This document shows positions 1 to 9,185 of a stretch of 64,000 nt of DNA, piece by piece. Both the position numbers and the translations under genes were made by a program. The stretch is from Dyella lutea (GTDB taxonomy: Bacteria; Pseudomonadota; Gammaproteobacteria; Xanthomonadales; Rhodanobacteraceae): assembly GCF_024158035.1 (NCBI RefSeq), contig NZ_JAMZEK010000002.1:744001-808000 (forward strand), given 5' to 3'. The notes beneath the pieces are model-generated. The model was not told the DNA's origin, did not search any database, and was given only the letters and a program-made list of their open reading frames with translations. The number at the start of each line of letters is the position of its first letter. Position 1 is the first letter of the stretch.

Positions 1-2
1 CG

Positions 3-230
3 CCGGTGCAGATCACCTGGACCAACGGCGGCCAGGCGATCGGCTTCGTGCCATGCCGCTATCCGGGCGCCGAATCGGCATCCGAGCCGGCGCTGGCGCT
101 GGGCCGGCGCACCGACTGGATCGACCTCGGGCACGACCTGCAGATCGGTGCGGGGCAGCGCATGCTGGCCACCGACGAAGGCGACTACCCGCTGCTGGAC
201 GTCCGCTCGATCACCTTCGACCACGACTGA
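3..230 (+). CDS. tagJ: TagJ/ImpE family T6SS accessory protein, 3' end only
   Basis: Only the last 75 codons are present; the frame is open to the left edge, so the start lies outside the window. The visible tail carries a W-x-N-G-G segment, then R-x-T-D-W and GQRML, and ends in a hydrophobic strand with LLDVRSI, the C-terminal pattern of the ImpE/TagJ family. In other systems TagJ binds the sheath protein TssB and is an accessory of the contractile tail. It precedes tssE by 13 bases, which is its usual place and implies that tssB, tssC and hcp lie just to the left. The assignment rests on a short fragment plus context. Confidence 0.75.
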   Translation, partial: PVQITWTNGGQAIGFVPCRYPGAESASEPALALGRRTDWIDLGHDLQIGAGQRMLATDEGDYPLLDVRSITFDHD

Positions 231-243
231 GCGGGAGACCGCC

Positions 244-747
244 GTGGCCGAACTGACCACCCAGGAACGGTTGCAGCCCTCGCTGCTCGACCGGCTTACC
301 GACGACGAACCGGGCCAGCGCGAGGAGAGCCGCGAGAAGCGGGTGATCTCCGCCAGCCGGCTGCGCGAGTGCGTCACCCGCGACATGTCCTGGCTGCTCA
401 ACTGCGTGAACCTCGGTGTCGACGAGGAGCTCGCCGACTTTCCGGAAGTGACCCGCTCGGTGGTCAACTTCGGCATTCCCGATCTCACCGGCTCGGCGCT
501 CTCCGGCGTCGACGCCGCCGTGCTGCAGCGGCAGATCCGCGCGGCGATCGTGGCGTTCGAGCCACGGCTGATCGCCAGCACGCTGCAGGTCACGGTCAAC
601 ATGGACACCGATCGCATGGACCGTCAGTCCCTGGTGTTCAACATCGAGTCCGACATGTGGGCGCAGCCGATCCCGCTGAAGCTTTATCTGAAGACCGAGG
701 TCGACCTGGAGACCGGCACCTTCCACGTGACGGAGGGCTTCGGCTGA
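244..747 (+). CDS. tssE: T6SS baseplate subunit TssE (gp25-like)
   Basis: 167 residues, the usual TssE size. The protein has an N-terminal LQPSLLDRLTDDEP segment, a central V-x-x-D-M-x-W-L-L-N region, and a C-terminal gp25/GPW fold ending in a run of beta-strand-like sequence (residues about 110-160). TssE is the wedge subunit that starts sheath polymerisation on the baseplate in the cytoplasm at the inner membrane. The GTG at 244 is preferred over upstream in-frame codons because GGGAG lies just before it and because the longer frame would run back into tagJ. It lies 7 bases before tssF in the same operon. Confidence 0.92.
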   Translation: MAELTTQERLQPSLLDRLTDDEPGQREESREKRVISASRLRECVTRDMSWLLNCVNLGVDEELADFPEVTRSVVNFGIPDLTGSALSGVDAAVLQRQIRAAIVAFEPRLIASTLQVTVNMDTDRMDRQSLVFNIESDMWAQPIPLKLYLKTEVDLETGTFHVTEGFG

Positions 748-754
748 GCGTGCC

Positions 755-2638
755 ATGGACCCCCGCCTGATCCGCTACTACAACCGCGAGCTGCAACACG
801 TCCGGGAGATGGGCGGCGAGTTTGCCCGCGAGTACCCGAAGATTGCCGGTCGCCTGGGCCTGGAAGGCTTCGAGTGCGCCGACCCCTACGTCGAGCGCCT
901 GCTGGAGGGCTTCGCTTTCCTCGCCGCGCGCGTGCAGCTCAAGCTCGACGCGCAGTACCCGGTGTTCACCCAGCACTTGCTGGAGATGGTCTACCCGCAC
1001 TACCTCGCGCCGGTGCCGTCGATGGCGGTGGTGCAGTTGCAGCCGGACCTGAAGGAGTCCGCGCTGGCCGGCGGCCACGTCGTGGCGCGACACACCGCAC
1101 TACGCAGCCAGACTGGTCGCGACGACCGCACTGCCTGCGAGTACCGTACCGCACACGACGTCACGCTGTGGCCGCTGGAGCTGGCCGAGGCGAAGTATTT
1201 CGAGACGCCGGCTGCGGTCGCCGCGGCGGGCATCCCGATCCCCGAGGGCAAGCCGGTCCGCGCCGGCCTGCGGCTGAAGTTCCGCGTCACCGCCGGCGTA
1301 CCGGCCCATGCGCTGGCGCTGGACCGGCTGCCGATCTTCATCGCCGGCGCCGACGAGCTGCCCAAGCGCCTGTACGAGCAGGTGCTCGGCAATGCGGTCG
1401 GCTACCTGGTGCGGGCCACGGGCGCCAGCGGTCCGGTCAGTGCCAGCTATCCGGCCGAGGCGATCCTGCCGCGCGGGTTCGCCGACGAGGAGGCACTGAT
1501 TCCGTACACGGCGCGCTCGTTCAGTGGCTATCGCCTGCTGCAGGAATATTTCGCCTGCCCGGAGCGTTTCCTGTTCGCCGAGTTCACCGGGCTGCGCCAG
1601 GTACTGGCGCGCTCGCAGGGCAGCGAATTCGAGATCGACGTACTGCTGGACCGCAGCGTGCCGCGCCTGCACAACGCCGTGGATGCCGGCAACTTCAGGC
1701 TGTTCTGCACGCCGGCGATCAACCTGTTCCCGCGTCGCGCCGACCGTATCCATCTGCAGGCCGGCAAGAGCGAGTACCACGTACTGGCCGACCGCACCCG
1801 GCCGATGGATTTCGAGATCCACTCGATCAGCGAGGTCGACGGCTTCGGCGACCGGCAGGAGCCCGAGTTGCGCTTCCAGCCGTTCTACGGCTGCGACGAG
1901 CGCAGCTGGCACAGTGGCACGGCCGCCTTCTACACGGTGCGCCGCGAGCCGCGCCTGCTCTCCTCGCGTCAGCAACTGCACGGTGCGCGCTCCAGTTACG
2001 TCGGGCACGAGCTGTTCGTCTCGCTGGTCGATGCGCGCGACGCGCCCTACTCGACCTCGCTGCGCCAGATCGGCATGCAACTGCTGTGCACCAACCGCGA
2101 TCTGCCGCTGCACATGCCGGTAGGCAAGGGTGCGACCGACTTCACCATGGAAGCCGGGGCTCCGGTCCAGGCGATCCGCTGTGTGGCCGGGCCGACCAAG
2201 CCACGCGCACCGACGGCGACCGGCGAGACCGCCTGGCGCCTGCTCAGCCACCTGCAGCTCAACTACACCTCGCTGCTCGGCGAGGGTGCCGACCAGGGCG
2301 CCACCGCGCTGCGCGAGATGCTCACGCTGTATTGCGACGAGTTCGACTCCGGCGCCCGCCGCCAGATCGAGGGCGTGAAGTCGGTACGCTCGGCGCCGAT
2401 CGTGCGACGCATCCCGGTGCCCGGACCGATCAGTTTCGGCCGCGGGCTGGAGATCACGCTGACCTGCGACGACAGCGCGTTCGAAGGCACCGGTGCCTAC
2501 CTGCTCGCGTCGGTGATGCAGCACTTCTTCGCGCGCTACGTCTCGGTGAATTCCTTCACCGAGACCGTGCTGCGCACCCTGGAACGCAACGAGGTGGCCC
2601 GATGGCCGGCACAGCTGGGCAAGCGCCAGACCCTCTAG
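755..2638 (+). CDS. tssF: T6SS baseplate subunit TssF (VasA/ImpG)
   Basis: 627 residues, typical for TssF. The N-terminus (M-D-P-R-L-I-x-Y-Y-x-R-E-L, then G-x-E-F-A-x-x-Y-P-K-I-A-x-R-L) and the D-P-Y-V-E-R-L-L-E-G-F segment at about residue 45 are the family signature. Two TssF copies with one TssG form the baseplate wedge around the VgrG hub. The ATG at 755 gives the standard N-terminus. The last 37 bases overlap tssG in another frame, which points to coupled translation of these two subunits. Confidence 0.96.
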   Translation: MDPRLIRYYNRELQHVREMGGEFAREYPKIAGRLGLEGFECADPYVERLLEGFAFLAARVQLKLDAQYPVFTQHLLEMVYPHYLAPVPSMAVVQLQPDLKESALAGGHVVARHTALRSQTGRDDRTACEYRTAHDVTLWPLELAEAKYFETPAAVAAAGIPIPEGKPVRAGLRLKFRVTAGVPAHALALDRLPIFIAGADELPKRLYEQVLGNAVGYLVRATGASGPVSASYPAEAILPRGFADEEALIPYTARSFSGYRLLQEYFACPERFLFAEFTGLRQVLARSQGSEFEIDVLLDRSVPRLHNAVDAGNFRLFCTPAINLFPRRADRIHLQAGKSEYHVLADRTRPMDFEIHSISEVDGFGDRQEPELRFQPFYGCDERSWHSGTAAFYTVRREPRLLSSRQQLHGARSSYVGHELFVSLVDARDAPYSTSLRQIGMQLLCTNRDLPLHMPVGKGATDFTMEAGAPVQAIRCVAGPTKPRAPTATGETAWRLLSHLQLNYTSLLGEGADQGATALREMLTLYCDEFDSGARRQIEGVKSVRSAPIVRRIPVPGPISFGRGLEITLTCDDSAFEGTGAYLLASVMQHFFARYVSVNSFTETVLRTLERNEVARWPAQLGKRQTL

Positions 2639-3624
2639 CGCCGCTCGCGGCGCTGCGGGACGAGCCGGAACGCTTCGATTTCTTCGACGCGGTCCGGCGG
2701 ATCGAGTGCGCGCACCCGGACAAGCCGCGACTGGGCGAGTCGACCAAGCCGTCGGAAGACCCGGTGCGGCTGCGCCATACGCCTTCGCTGGCCTTTTCGC
2801 CGCGCACCCTCGACCGCTTCGAGCCGGCCTCCAGCGAGCAGCCGCATCGCCTGTACGGCCTGTTCCTCGGCCTGTTCGGTCCGAACGCGCCGCTGCCGCT
2901 GCACCTGACCGAGTACACCATCGATCGCCAGATCAACGCGCGCGACCGCACGTTGAGTGCGTTCGCCGACATCTTCCACCACCGGATGATGAGCCTGTTC
3001 TACCGCACCTGGGCGGACGCGCAACCCACCGTGCAGTACGACCGGCCGAAGCAGGACCGCTTTGGAGGCTACATCGGCGCGCTGGTCGGCCTGGCGACCC
3101 CGCATGCCGGCGATCGCGACGCGATGCCCGATCGCTTCAAGCGCTTCTTCGCCGGCCGCCTGCTGACCCAGGCGCGCAGCCCGGAAGGGTTGCGCCAGCT
3201 GCTGCAGGATTTCTTCCGCGTGCCGGTGCGGGTGCTGGAGTACGTCGCCGAGTGGATGCGCCTACCGGACGAGTCGCACTTGCGGCTGGGCTTGTCTCCG
3301 CAGGTGGCCGGGCTGGGCCGCACGGCGGTGCTGGGTGATGCGGTATGGGAGGCGCAGCAGCGCTTCCGCCTGCGCATCGGGCCGCTCGATGCCGCTCAGT
3401 TCCGTCACTTCCTCCCGGGGGAGGAGGCCTTGCAGCAGCTCGTCGCCGCGGTCAGGACCTACGTCGGCGATGAAAAGGCCTGGGATGTTCAGCTCGTGCT
3501 TCGGCGCGAGGACGTGCCGGTCACCCGCCTTGGCCAGTCCGGCCGCATGGGACTGACCACCTGGCTTGGGCGGCGCGACCAGCTTACCGATGCCGACGAC
3601 GTCGTGTTGCGTCCTGCGGGCTGA
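2602..3624 (+). CDS. tssG: T6SS baseplate subunit TssG (VasB/ImpH)
   Basis: 340 residues. It opens with A-L-R-D-E-P-x-R-F-D-F-F-x-A-V-R-R-I-E, the TssG N-terminal signature, and later has the L-P-L-H-L-T-E-Y and F-x-D-I-F-H-H-R blocks of the family. TssG bridges TssF to TssK and the membrane complex. The ATG at 2602 lies inside the end of tssF. The open frame continues far upstream of it, but that sequence is only an out-of-frame reading of tssF. About 96 bases separate it from tssH; nothing convincing is encoded there except a 21-codon frame at 3636 that I do not call. Confidence 0.95.
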   Translation: MAGTAGQAPDPLAPLAALRDEPERFDFFDAVRRIECAHPDKPRLGESTKPSEDPVRLRHTPSLAFSPRTLDRFEPASSEQPHRLYGLFLGLFGPNAPLPLHLTEYTIDRQINARDRTLSAFADIFHHRMMSLFYRTWADAQPTVQYDRPKQDRFGGYIGALVGLATPHAGDRDAMPDRFKRFFAGRLLTQARSPEGLRQLLQDFFRVPVRVLEYVAEWMRLPDESHLRLGLSPQVAGLGRTAVLGDAVWEAQQRFRLRIGPLDAAQFRHFLPGEEALQQLVAAVRTYVGDEKAWDVQLVLRREDVPVTRLGQSGRMGLTTWLGRRDQLTDADDVVLRPAG

Positions 3625-3720
3625 GGGTGACGCGCATGCCGAAGATCACCACCGATTTCCGATTCCTGCCCTGCGCCCCGCGCGCGGGTGACTACCGCTA
3701 ACCTCGCAAGGATCCACGCC

Positions 3721-6456
3721 ATGGCCGACATCAGCCGCAGCGCCCTCTTCGGCAAGCTCAACAAGCTCGCCTACCGGGGCATCGAGAGCGCCACCGTCTT
3801 CTGCAAACTGCGCGGCAACCCGTATATCGAGCTGGTGCACTGGATCCACCAGATCCTGCAGCTGCAGGACTCGGACCTGCACCACATCGTCAAGCAGTTC
3901 AACCTCGATCCGTCCAACCTGGTGCGCGATGTCACCGACGCGCTGGACCGCTTGCCGCGCGGCTCCACCAGCATCTCGGACATCTCCAGCAACGTGGAGG
4001 AGGCGGTCGAGCGCGCCTGGGTGTTCGCCACGCTGATGTTCGGCGAGGCGCAGGTGCGCACCGGTTACCTGGTCGTCGGCATCCTGCAGACGCGCAGCCT
4101 GCGCAATGTGCTGGCGGGCATCTCGAAGGAGTTCGAGAAGATCAAGCTGGAGACGCTCACCGACAAGTTCGCCGAGGTGGTTGCGGGCTCGCCGGAAGAC
4201 AGCTTGAGTGCGTCGGATGGCTTCAAGATGGGCGGCGCCGTGCCCGGCGAGGCCAGCGGCGCGATGGGCCCGGCGCAGATGGGCAAGCAGGAGGCGCTGC
4301 GCCAGTTCACCGTCGACCTCACCGAGCAGGCGCGCAGCGGCAAGCTCGATCCCATCGTCGGCCGCGACGACGAGATCCGCCAGGTGGTCGACATCCTGAT
4401 GCGCCGCCGGCAGAACAACCCGATCCTGGTCGGCGAGGCCGGCGTGGGCAAGACCGCGGTGGTGGAAGGCTTTGCCCAGCGCATCGTGCGCGGCGACGTG
4501 CCGCCATCGCTGAAAGAGGTGGAACTGCGCGTGCTCGACGTAGGCCTGCTGCAGGCCGGCGCCAGCATGAAGGGCGAGTTCGAGCAGCGCCTGCGCTCGG
4601 TGATCGAGGAAGTGCAGGCCAGCCCGAAGCCGATCATCCTGTTCGTCGACGAGACCCACACCCTGGTCGGCGCCGGCGGCGCGGCCGGCACCGGCGACGC
4701 GGCCAACCTGCTCAAGCCGGCGCTGGCCCGCGGCACCCTGCGCACCATCGGTGCCACCACCTTCGCCGAATACAAGAAGCACATCGAGAAGGACCCCGCG
4801 CTGACCCGCCGCTTCCAGACCGTGCAGGTCGACGAGCCGAGCGAGGAGAAGGGCATCCTGATGATGCGCGGCGTCGCCAGCGTGATGGAGAAGCACCATC
4901 GGGTGCAGATCCTGGACGAGGCGCTGGAGGCGGCGGTGAAGCTGTCGCATCGCTACATCCCCGCGCGCCAGCTGCCGGACAAGGCGGTCAGCCTGCTCGA
5001 CACCGCCTGCGCCCGCGTCGCGGTGAGCCAGCACGCGGTGCCGCCGGAAGTGGATGACACGCGCAAGCGCATCGAGGCGCTGGAGACCGAGCTGGCGATC
5101 ATCCATCGCGAGAAGACCGTCGGCGTCGACGTGGCCGAGCGCGAGGCCTCGGTCAACCAGAAGCTGGCCGTCCAGCGCGAACGGCTGGAGAAGGTAGAGG
5201 CCGATTGGGCTGCCGAGAAGGTGCTGGTGGAGCAGATCCTTGCCATCCGTGCCAGGCTGCGCGGCGACAGCGCGCCGGTCGAAGGCACCGGCAGCAAGCT
5301 GGAGGCTTCCGCCGAGGCGGCCGCCGTAGCCGAGGATCCCGCCACCGCCGTCGAGTTCGACGATGCCGCCCGCGCCGCTGCGCTGGAGGAGCTGAAGACC
5401 CTGCAGGCCCAGCTCACCGAACTGCAGGGCGAGAACCCGCTGATCCTGCCCACGGTCGACATGGTTGCCGTCGGTGCGGTGGTCTCGGACTGGACCGGCA
5501 TCCCGGTCGGCCGCATGGTCAAGAGCGAGCTCGAGACCGTGATGAATCTCGCCGGCCTGATGGGCAAGCGGGTGATCGGCCAGGACCACGCGATGGAGAT
5601 GATCGCCAAGCGCATCCAGACCTCGCGCGCCGGTCTGGACAACCCGAACAAGCCGATCGGCGTGTTCATGCTTGCCGGGACCTCCGGCGTGGGCAAGACC
5701 GAGACCGCGCTGGCGCTGGCCGAGGCGCTGTACGGCGGCGAGCAGAACGTCATCACCATCAACATGAGCGAGTTCCAGGAGGCGCACACCGTCTCCACGC
5801 TCAAGGGTGCGCCTCCCGGCTACGTCGGCTATGGCGAAGGCGGCGTGCTGACCGAGGCGGTGCGGCGCAAACCTTATTCGGTGGTGCTGCTGGACGAGGT
5901 GGAGAAAGCCCATCCGGACGTGCACGAGATCTTCTTCCAGGTGTTCGACAAGGGCGTGATGGAAGACGGCGAAGGCCGCCGCATCGACTTCAAAAACACC
6001 TTGATCCTGCTCACCACCAATGCCGGCACCGAGATGATCGCCAGCATGTGCAGCGACCCGGACCTGATGCCGGACCCGGAAGGCATGGCCAAGGCGCTGC
6101 GCGACCCGCTGCTGAAGATCTTCCCGCCGGCACTGCTCGGCCGCCTGGTCACCATTCCGTACTACCCGCTCAGCCCGACCATGCTCGGCGAGATCGTCAA
6201 GCTGCAGCTCAACCGCATCAAGAAGCGCATCGAGGGGCGCTACAGGATCCCGTTCGAGTACGGCGACGACGTGGTCAAGCTGGTGGTCGAGCGCTGCACC
6301 GAGAGCGAGTCGGGCGGCCGCATGATCGACGCCATCCTCACCAACTCGATGCTGCCGGACATCAGCCGCGAGTTCCTCAACCGCACGATCGAAGGCAAGC
6401 CGATCGAGAAGGCGAGCGTGGGTGTGAAGGATGGGGAGTTCAGCTATGCATTCTGA
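3721..6456 (+). CDS. tssH: T6SS sheath-disassembly AAA+ ATPase TssH (ClpV)
   Basis: 911 residues, normal for ClpV. An N-terminal Clp-N-like domain (about 1-160) is followed by two AAA+ modules. Module 1 has Walker A GEAGVGKT near residue 238 and Walker B LFVDETH near 307. Module 2 has GTSGVGKT near 653 and VVLLDEVEKAH near 721. A coiled middle domain rich in Glu/Ala/Lys lies between them. ClpV extracts TssC from contracted sheaths so that the machine can be rebuilt. The ATG at 3721 follows an AAGGA-type ribosome site and yields MADISRSALFGKLN, the family's usual start; a GTG 33 bases upstream is less likely. Confidence 0.96.
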   Translation: MADISRSALFGKLNKLAYRGIESATVFCKLRGNPYIELVHWIHQILQLQDSDLHHIVKQFNLDPSNLVRDVTDALDRLPRGSTSISDISSNVEEAVERAWVFATLMFGEAQVRTGYLVVGILQTRSLRNVLAGISKEFEKIKLETLTDKFAEVVAGSPEDSLSASDGFKMGGAVPGEASGAMGPAQMGKQEALRQFTVDLTEQARSGKLDPIVGRDDEIRQVVDILMRRRQNNPILVGEAGVGKTAVVEGFAQRIVRGDVPPSLKEVELRVLDVGLLQAGASMKGEFEQRLRSVIEEVQASPKPIILFVDETHTLVGAGGAAGTGDAANLLKPALARGTLRTIGATTFAEYKKHIEKDPALTRRFQTVQVDEPSEEKGILMMRGVASVMEKHHRVQILDEALEAAVKLSHRYIPARQLPDKAVSLLDTACARVAVSQHAVPPEVDDTRKRIEALETELAIIHREKTVGVDVAEREASVNQKLAVQRERLEKVEADWAAEKVLVEQILAIRARLRGDSAPVEGTGSKLEASAEAAAVAEDPATAVEFDDAARAAALEELKTLQAQLTELQGENPLILPTVDMVAVGAVVSDWTGIPVGRMVKSELETVMNLAGLMGKRVIGQDHAMEMIAKRIQTSRAGLDNPNKPIGVFMLAGTSGVGKTETALALAEALYGGEQNVITINMSEFQEAHTVSTLKGAPPGYVGYGEGGVLTEAVRRKPYSVVLLDEVEKAHPDVHEIFFQVFDKGVMEDGEGRRIDFKNTLILLTTNAGTEMIASMCSDPDLMPDPEGMAKALRDPLLKIFPPALLGRLVTIPYYPLSPTMLGEIVKLQLNRIKKRIEGRYRIPFEYGDDVVKLVVERCTESESGGRMIDAILTNSMLPDISREFLNRTIEGKPIEKASVGVKDGEFSYAF

Positions 6457-6600
6457 GTTTTCCCGGGCTCCGGGCGGGATCGGTCCGGACAGAGTTCGGG
6501 CGCATGGAGGCGTGGGCGTATCGGCGGGCCAGCTGATGGATGACCGGATGCGGGAAGCGATGAATCTTCATAGGCGGAGGCTGCGCCCGAGGGACGATCG

Positions 6601-7617
6601 ATGAACGACTACAAGAAGCTGATGAAGTTTATCGAGGCCCAAGCGCTGCTCGCTCCGGTCTCCCCGGGAGAGTCGACCCGCGACCTCTACACCTATTTTC
6701 ACGAGAAGCTGGACAACCCGTCGAACGATCGCGGTGACGTGAGGGAAATGGCGAACCGGGCCCTGCGGGTGGCCGGGCTCAGGCCGCGGAACTCAAGTCA
6801 GGCCTCAACCCTGGATGCACCGGAAAACGCGGATCTCAGGGCCCGCGCCGCTGCGCTTATGGCGATGTCGATCATTCGCGACATGAGCGAAAACGAACTG
6901 ACCAGCCAGTACGCGCGTCTGCGCAAGCTGAACCAGTCGGCCGTGCTGTCCGAGCTGCGCGTGACGCTCAAGAAGGGCGACGTGGTCCAGTCCCGGAAAC
7001 ATCCCAGGCTGGAGATGAAGAATTTTTCCAGCGCCGGTACGCGTGCAAGCATCTGGAAGCATGAGATCGAGGATGCCTATGAGAAGACGCACGGCATGCT
7101 CCTTCAGTGCGAAATGCGTTTCCTGGTCGGCGGCACCGCGTTGACGGGGCCCCTCGATACGGCCTTCAGGGCGTACTTCGGGGATCCGGCGGCAGTCGTC
7201 GATACGTCGGCTCTTCCGTTCAGCGACGCGTCGAAGCCGGTGTGGACGCCGTCGAATCAGACGCGGCTCGAAGTGGTCCGGGAGGTGATGCGCAGGGTCT
7301 GCAGGAACTTCGTGCGGCAATCCATCCGCATCTACTTCGGTGGACGCAGCATCGATGACGGCACGTATGCCTACGTCAGCGGGAAAACCAATCCCACCAA
7401 GATCCATGTCGGCGGGCAGTTCTTCACCAAGGTGAAGGAGGGGCTTGCCAGCGAGGCCGGCACCATCGTGCACGAGTGCACACATACCTTTGCCGGAACG
7501 AAGGATCACAAGTACCGCGACGATCCCTGCAAGCAGCTGGCGATCAACGATCCGGCCAAAGCCCTGGCCAATGCCGACAGCTACAAGTTCTTCGTCGAGG
7601 CCGCATTCGGATCGTGA
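6601..7617 (+). CDS. Probable T6SS cargo: aspzincin (M35-type) zinc metallopeptidase
   Basis: 338 residues without a signal peptide. The zinc site is explicit: HECTH at 291-295 followed by GTKDHKY (Asp302 as third ligand), then NADSYKFFVE at 324-333. This is the layout of fungal deuterolysin/peptidyl-Lys metalloendopeptidases (family M35, aspzincins), where HExxH, GTxDxxY and NADSYxxFxE are conserved. The first 180 residues are unlike a zymogen and may serve loading. It lies directly downstream of tssH within the T6SS locus, preceded by GAGGGA. I infer a secreted effector that cleaves proteins in a target cell or the medium. No immunity gene is obvious next to it. Confidence 0.82.
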   Translation: MNDYKKLMKFIEAQALLAPVSPGESTRDLYTYFHEKLDNPSNDRGDVREMANRALRVAGLRPRNSSQASTLDAPENADLRARAAALMAMSIIRDMSENELTSQYARLRKLNQSAVLSELRVTLKKGDVVQSRKHPRLEMKNFSSAGTRASIWKHEIEDAYEKTHGMLLQCEMRFLVGGTALTGPLDTAFRAYFGDPAAVVDTSALPFSDASKPVWTPSNQTRLEVVREVMRRVCRNFVRQSIRIYFGGRSIDDGTYAYVSGKTNPTKIHVGGQFFTKVKEGLASEAGTIVHECTHTFAGTKDHKYRDDPCKQLAINDPAKALANADSYKFFVEAAFGS

Positions 7618-7923
7618 CCGGGCGGTGGCGTGCAGGGAGGTCGCTGGCCGCGTTCATCCTTCAGCACGCCCCGCCACCGCGGTGCCGGGGGGGAATCAGG
7701 AGTCGGAGCTGGGCGGATGCACCTGGTTCCGCAACCCCTGGCGGCAACCCAGCCGAGCTTCCCGTGAAGGGTTGCTGGAATGAGTGCTCCAAGGCCTGGA
7801 TGCCGGGAGAGAGCAAGGGGATTCGGGCCGACGCCAGCGGTTGTTGGCGCGAGGTACCAAGCAATGCATGTCGGGCGGGCGATCAGAATGCCTGCTGCAG
7901 ACGCCAACCATGGGGTGATAGCC
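7618..7923. other. Non-coding gap between peptidase and PI-PLC-like genes
   Basis: About 306 bases. I see no credible gene: the open frames crossing it are out-of-frame extensions of neighbours. The PI-PLC frame is open back to 7780 and has ATG codons at 7864 and 7888, so part of this gap may be coding. A complementary pair (7622-7630 with 7672-7680) could form a long-looped hairpin after the peptidase, but no T-run follows. Confidence 0.5.
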
Positions 7924-9027
7924 GTGATCGAATACTACGACCTTGGACCGGACAAGAAGCTCAACGAAATCGTGATGGCCGGAAGCCACGACGCCGGCAT
8001 CACCGGCGGCGGGAGCAATGTGCAGACCCAGGACCGGGACATCTACGAGCAGGCCAAGGCCGGCGTTCGCATCTTTGACCTGCGCATCGCGCTGGCGACG
8101 ACAGGAGGAACGCACGACGGCGCAAAGCTCGCCGAACTGAAGGCCTTCCATGCCGACAAGAAGCTGGTGTCGAACAAGACGACCACCCGCCACGTGGGTA
8201 GCCTGGGCACCACCCAGCAGGTTGAGCGGAGCAAGCTGCGAGGCGGCGCCTTCGGCATGAACCTGAGCAACATGCTCAGTCAGGCCAAGCGCTTCGTCGA
8301 TGAAAATCCGAACGAGTTCCTGTTGCTGAAGTTCGACAAGTCGACGAACTGGCTGCTGATCGCCGAGGCCTGCGTGAACTATCTCGGCAGTGCGCTGTAC
8401 ACCGGGGGCGGCAATCTCAATACCAAGACCTTGCGCGACCTGCGCGGCAAGGTCGTCCCGCTGTTCGTCGAGTCCGGCATGCAGGCCCTTCGCTCAGCGA
8501 ACGTCAACGGTCCGGGTATCGGCATCCTCGGCATCAAGAACATGAAGGACGACAAGGGCGGCTACAACGACCGCTACGAAGGCATCCAGTACTACGGCAA
8601 GGGCGGCACCAATCCCTTCAGCCCGTTCAGGAAAACCAAGCAGAACGTCAGCAAGCAATCCGACCTGATGAAGAAGGGCGGCCAGGGCAACCCCGCCGTC
8701 ATGGGCATGATGTACTGGACCAGCACGGGCCTGTTCGAGAGCATCAAGGACCGCAACGATGGCATGTGGGCGCAGCCCAACGTGGACAAGCTCAAGCGCA
8801 TGTGGTCCCAGGGGCTGGAACAGGCGATCCAGGATCGCGCGGGCAAGTACGCGCAGATCAATGGCTTTGGTGGAGGGCAGCGGCTGAAGGCGTTCCTGCC
8901 AAATTTCGTGATGATCGATTTTGCCGACCCGACGAAATGCGGGGAGATCTTCGAGCTCAACACGACGCCGGTTACGGTGATGGTGGATGCATTCGGCCTC
9001 GGCCAGCACCGTATCCGCCAAGCCTGA
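7924..9027 (+). CDS. PI-PLC-like phosphodiesterase, probable T6SS phospholipase effector
   Basis: 367 residues from the GTG at 7924, which has GGGGTGAT at a good distance; ATG codons at 7888 and 7864 are alternatives. The N-terminal half has the pattern of the PI-PLC-like TIM-barrel superfamily: MAGSHDAG (His22-Asp23), then AGVRIFDLRI (Asp52, Arg54) and a later His near 76, matching the general acid/base and ion-binding residues of bacterial PI-PLC. A later barrel strand is FVMIDFADPT near the C-terminus. No signal peptide is visible. Its place between tssH and the PAAR/VgrG genes suggests a membrane-lipid-attacking T6SS effector; substrate unknown. Confidence 0.72.
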   Translation: MIEYYDLGPDKKLNEIVMAGSHDAGITGGGSNVQTQDRDIYEQAKAGVRIFDLRIALATTGGTHDGAKLAELKAFHADKKLVSNKTTTRHVGSLGTTQQVERSKLRGGAFGMNLSNMLSQAKRFVDENPNEFLLLKFDKSTNWLLIAEACVNYLGSALYTGGGNLNTKTLRDLRGKVVPLFVESGMQALRSANVNGPGIGILGIKNMKDDKGGYNDRYEGIQYYGKGGTNPFSPFRKTKQNVSKQSDLMKKGGQGNPAVMGMMYWTSTGLFESIKDRNDGMWAQPNVDKLKRMWSQGLEQAIQDRAGKYAQINGFGGGQRLKAFLPNFVMIDFADPTKCGEIFELNTTPVTVMVDAFGLGQHRIRQA

Positions 9028-9108
9028 GAGGAGAGGGCGGGATTCTCGCAGTGAGGAATCCGCCGCGGGTTTCGGGACATGCGCCGGTATCCGGCATCCC
9101 GGCAGGCA

Positions 9109-9139
9109 CCCGCCCACATCCGTGACGGGCGTGGGCGGG
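9109..9139. repeat. Inverted repeat, possible transcript hairpin
   Basis: CCCGCCCAC (9109-9117) pairs perfectly with GTGGGCGGG (9131-9139) across a 13-base loop, in the 158-base gap between the PI-PLC-like gene and the Cys/His protein gene. No T-run follows, so if it acts it would be as an attenuating or stabilising hairpin rather than a classical terminator. Confidence 0.4.
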
Positions 9140-9185
9140 ATGATTCGGGGGCAGGTGGTTCCAGGGAGCAGGGAGGGAAAAACGC

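Noticed and set aside
3636-3701. 21-codon frame between tssG and tssH
   Set aside because: Too short, no clear ribosome site and no sign of conservation.
3646-5925. 759-codon minus-strand frame opposite tssH
   Set aside because: Antisense shadow of a highly conserved AAA+ gene; composition is His/Gln/Arg-rich without domains.
7476-8078. 200-codon plus-strand frame across the gap after the metallopeptidase
   Set aside because: It overlaps both genes out of frame and has no recognisable domain.
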